Source: Amycolatopsis thermophila
GTDB taxonomy: Bacteria; Actinomycetota; Actinomycetes; Mycobacteriales; Pseudonocardiaceae
Reading direction: 5' to 3'
DNA length: 64,000 nt
NCBI RefSeq assembly: GCF_030814215.1
Contig: NZ_JAUSUT010000001.1
Span: 6,014,001-6,078,000, forward strand
Shown here: piece after piece, positions 63,292 through 64,000 of the stretch
Position numbering within the stretch: position 1 is the first letter of the stretch
Layout of the letters: the number at the start of each line of letters is the position of its first letter
Position numbers and translations under genes: made by a program
The notes under the pieces: generated by a model
What the model saw: only the letters and a program-made list of their open reading frames with translations
What the model was told of the DNA's origin: nothing
Database searches by the model: none

Positions 63292-64000
63292 GTGCTCAGC
63301 GTGGTGGTGTTCCTGCCGCTGGTGGCGGCGGTGGTGCTGTTCGCGGTGCCGCGCGTGCCCGACCGGTTCGTCCGGTGGTGGTGGCTCGCGGTGGCGGCAG
63401 CCGATTTCGCGCTGGTCATCGCGTTGTGGGTGGGGTATCCGGGTGGGGACGGTTACGCCTACGAAGTGAACCTGCGGTGGATCCCGAGCGTGAGTTCCGG
63501 CTACCACCTGGGCGTGGACGGTCTCAGCCTGCCGCTGGTCGCGCTCACCGCGGGTCTGTTCCTCGCGTGCGCGGTGTACTCGCTGCGGCAGGACAAGCGG
63601 GTGCGCTCCTTCGCCGCATTGTTCCTGTTCCTGGAGACGGTGAGCCTCGGGCTGTTCGTCGCCCTGGACCTGATCCTGTTCTTCGTCTTCTTCGATCTGT
63701 CGATCGTCGGGATGTACTTCGTGATCGCGGGCTGGGGTCACCGCGACGCGGCTCGGGCGGCGGTGAAGTTCTTCCTGTACACCTTCGTCGGCTCCCTCGC
63801 CCTGCTGGTCGGGTTCATCGCCCTCTACCTCGCCGCCTCGCCGCACACGTTCGACATCGTCGAGCTGACGCGGCAGATGCCGCTGGCCGGTGGCGGATGG
63901 GTCGCCGGGCTCGTGCTGCTCGCCCTGGGTGTGGGTTTCGCGATCAAGACGCCGACCGTGCCGTTCCACACCTGGCTGCCGCCCGCGCACACGGAGGCGC
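63292..64000 (+). CDS. nuoM: NADH-quinone oxidoreductase subunit M (5' part)
   Basis: The first 236 codons of NuoM; the gene runs off the window. GVDGLSLPLVALTAGLFLA, FFVFFDLSIVGMYFVIAGWG and the pumping-lysine segment GFAIKTPTVPFHTWLPPAHT are diagnostic. In place of the usual ExxxxP the loop reads FFDLSIVGM, so the conserved glutamate appears as an aspartate. I use GTG 63292, following GAGGTGAA; GTG 63286 is in frame as well. Confidence 0.9.
   Translation, partial: MLSVVVFLPLVAAVVLFAVPRVPDRFVRWWWLAVAAADFALVIALWVGYPGGDGYAYEVNLRWIPSVSSGYHLGVDGLSLPLVALTAGLFLACAVYSLRQDKRVRSFAALFLFLETVSLGLFVALDLILFFVFFDLSIVGMYFVIAGWGHRDAARAAVKFFLYTFVGSLALLVGFIALYLAASPHTFDIVELTRQMPLAGGGWVAGLVLLALGVGFAIKTPTVPFHTWLPPAHTEA

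Noticed and set aside
61437-63419. Minus-strand open frame of 660 codons opposite nuoL
   Set aside because: Antisense shadow; Arg/Gly/Pro-rich with no motif.
1-64000. CRISPR arrays, rRNA and tRNA genes
   Set aside because: No spaced direct-repeat array, no tRNA cloverleaf with a TTCGA-type loop and no rRNA signature was noticed. A dedicated scan could still find a tRNA that was missed by eye.

Overview
The window is high-GC DNA with GTG and TTG starts, strong Shine-Dalgarno sequences and extensive stop/start overlaps. An SsgA-like sporulation/division regulator and mycobacteria-like gene order (PIM lipid synthesis, Rel, SecDF, RuvABC) point to a filamentous actinomycete. Pseudonocardiaceae, probably Amycolatopsis or a close relative, is the best guess (inference, not checked by search).

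0-30 kb is conserved chromosome. From left to right: ssgA-like, a YibE/F membrane protein, a metallo-beta-lactamase-fold hydrolase, a cyclophilin, an enoyl-CoA hydratase, rel, apt, secF-secD-yajC, ruvB-ruvA-ruvC, a DUF4262 protein, yebC, pdxT, a repeat-rich 1-kb spacer, pdxS, an EF-G2-type GTPase, an XdhC-like protein, then a LemA-like protein/pimA/patA/pgsA/HIT/thrS block. The order follows the M. tuberculosis Rv2581c-Rv2614c neighbourhood as I remember it. A divergent MarR/YceI pair with two near-identical palindromic operators is inserted between pgsA and the HIT gene.

30-48.6 kb is an exopolysaccharide locus, mostly one leftward, translationally coupled run. It starts with a polyprenyl-phosphate sugar transferase and a PIG-L deacetylase. 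It continues with nucleotide-sugar genes (cytidylyltransferase-like protein, SDR, two C-methyltransferase-family proteins, RmlC-like epimerase), three glycosyltransferases (one with two GT2 domains), a flippase, a large polytopic membrane protein, a left-handed beta-helix acyltransferase and two small membrane proteins. It ends with GH39-like and GH16-like hydrolases. The set is what is needed to build, export and trim a decorated polysaccharide.

48.6-58 kb is accessory. Three TetR-type regulators sit beside an SDR, a methyltransferase with a DUF2218 protein, and an MFS exporter; each has a candidate palindromic operator nearby. Between them lie broken genes: an integrase N-terminal remnant, a methyltransferase tail, a frameshifted membrane protein, two alpha/beta-hydrolase fragments and a multiply frameshifted F510_1955-like lipoprotein.

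58-64 kb is a partial complex-I-like operon: nuoA, a hybrid subunit, nuoH, nuoJ, nuoK, nuoL and the start of nuoM. No NuoE/F/G/I is visible. The NuoB and NuoC/D positions are taken by one 433-residue protein that has short NuoB-like and NuoD-like stretches flanking a 110-residue histidine-rich segment. I consider this the most unusual system in the window.
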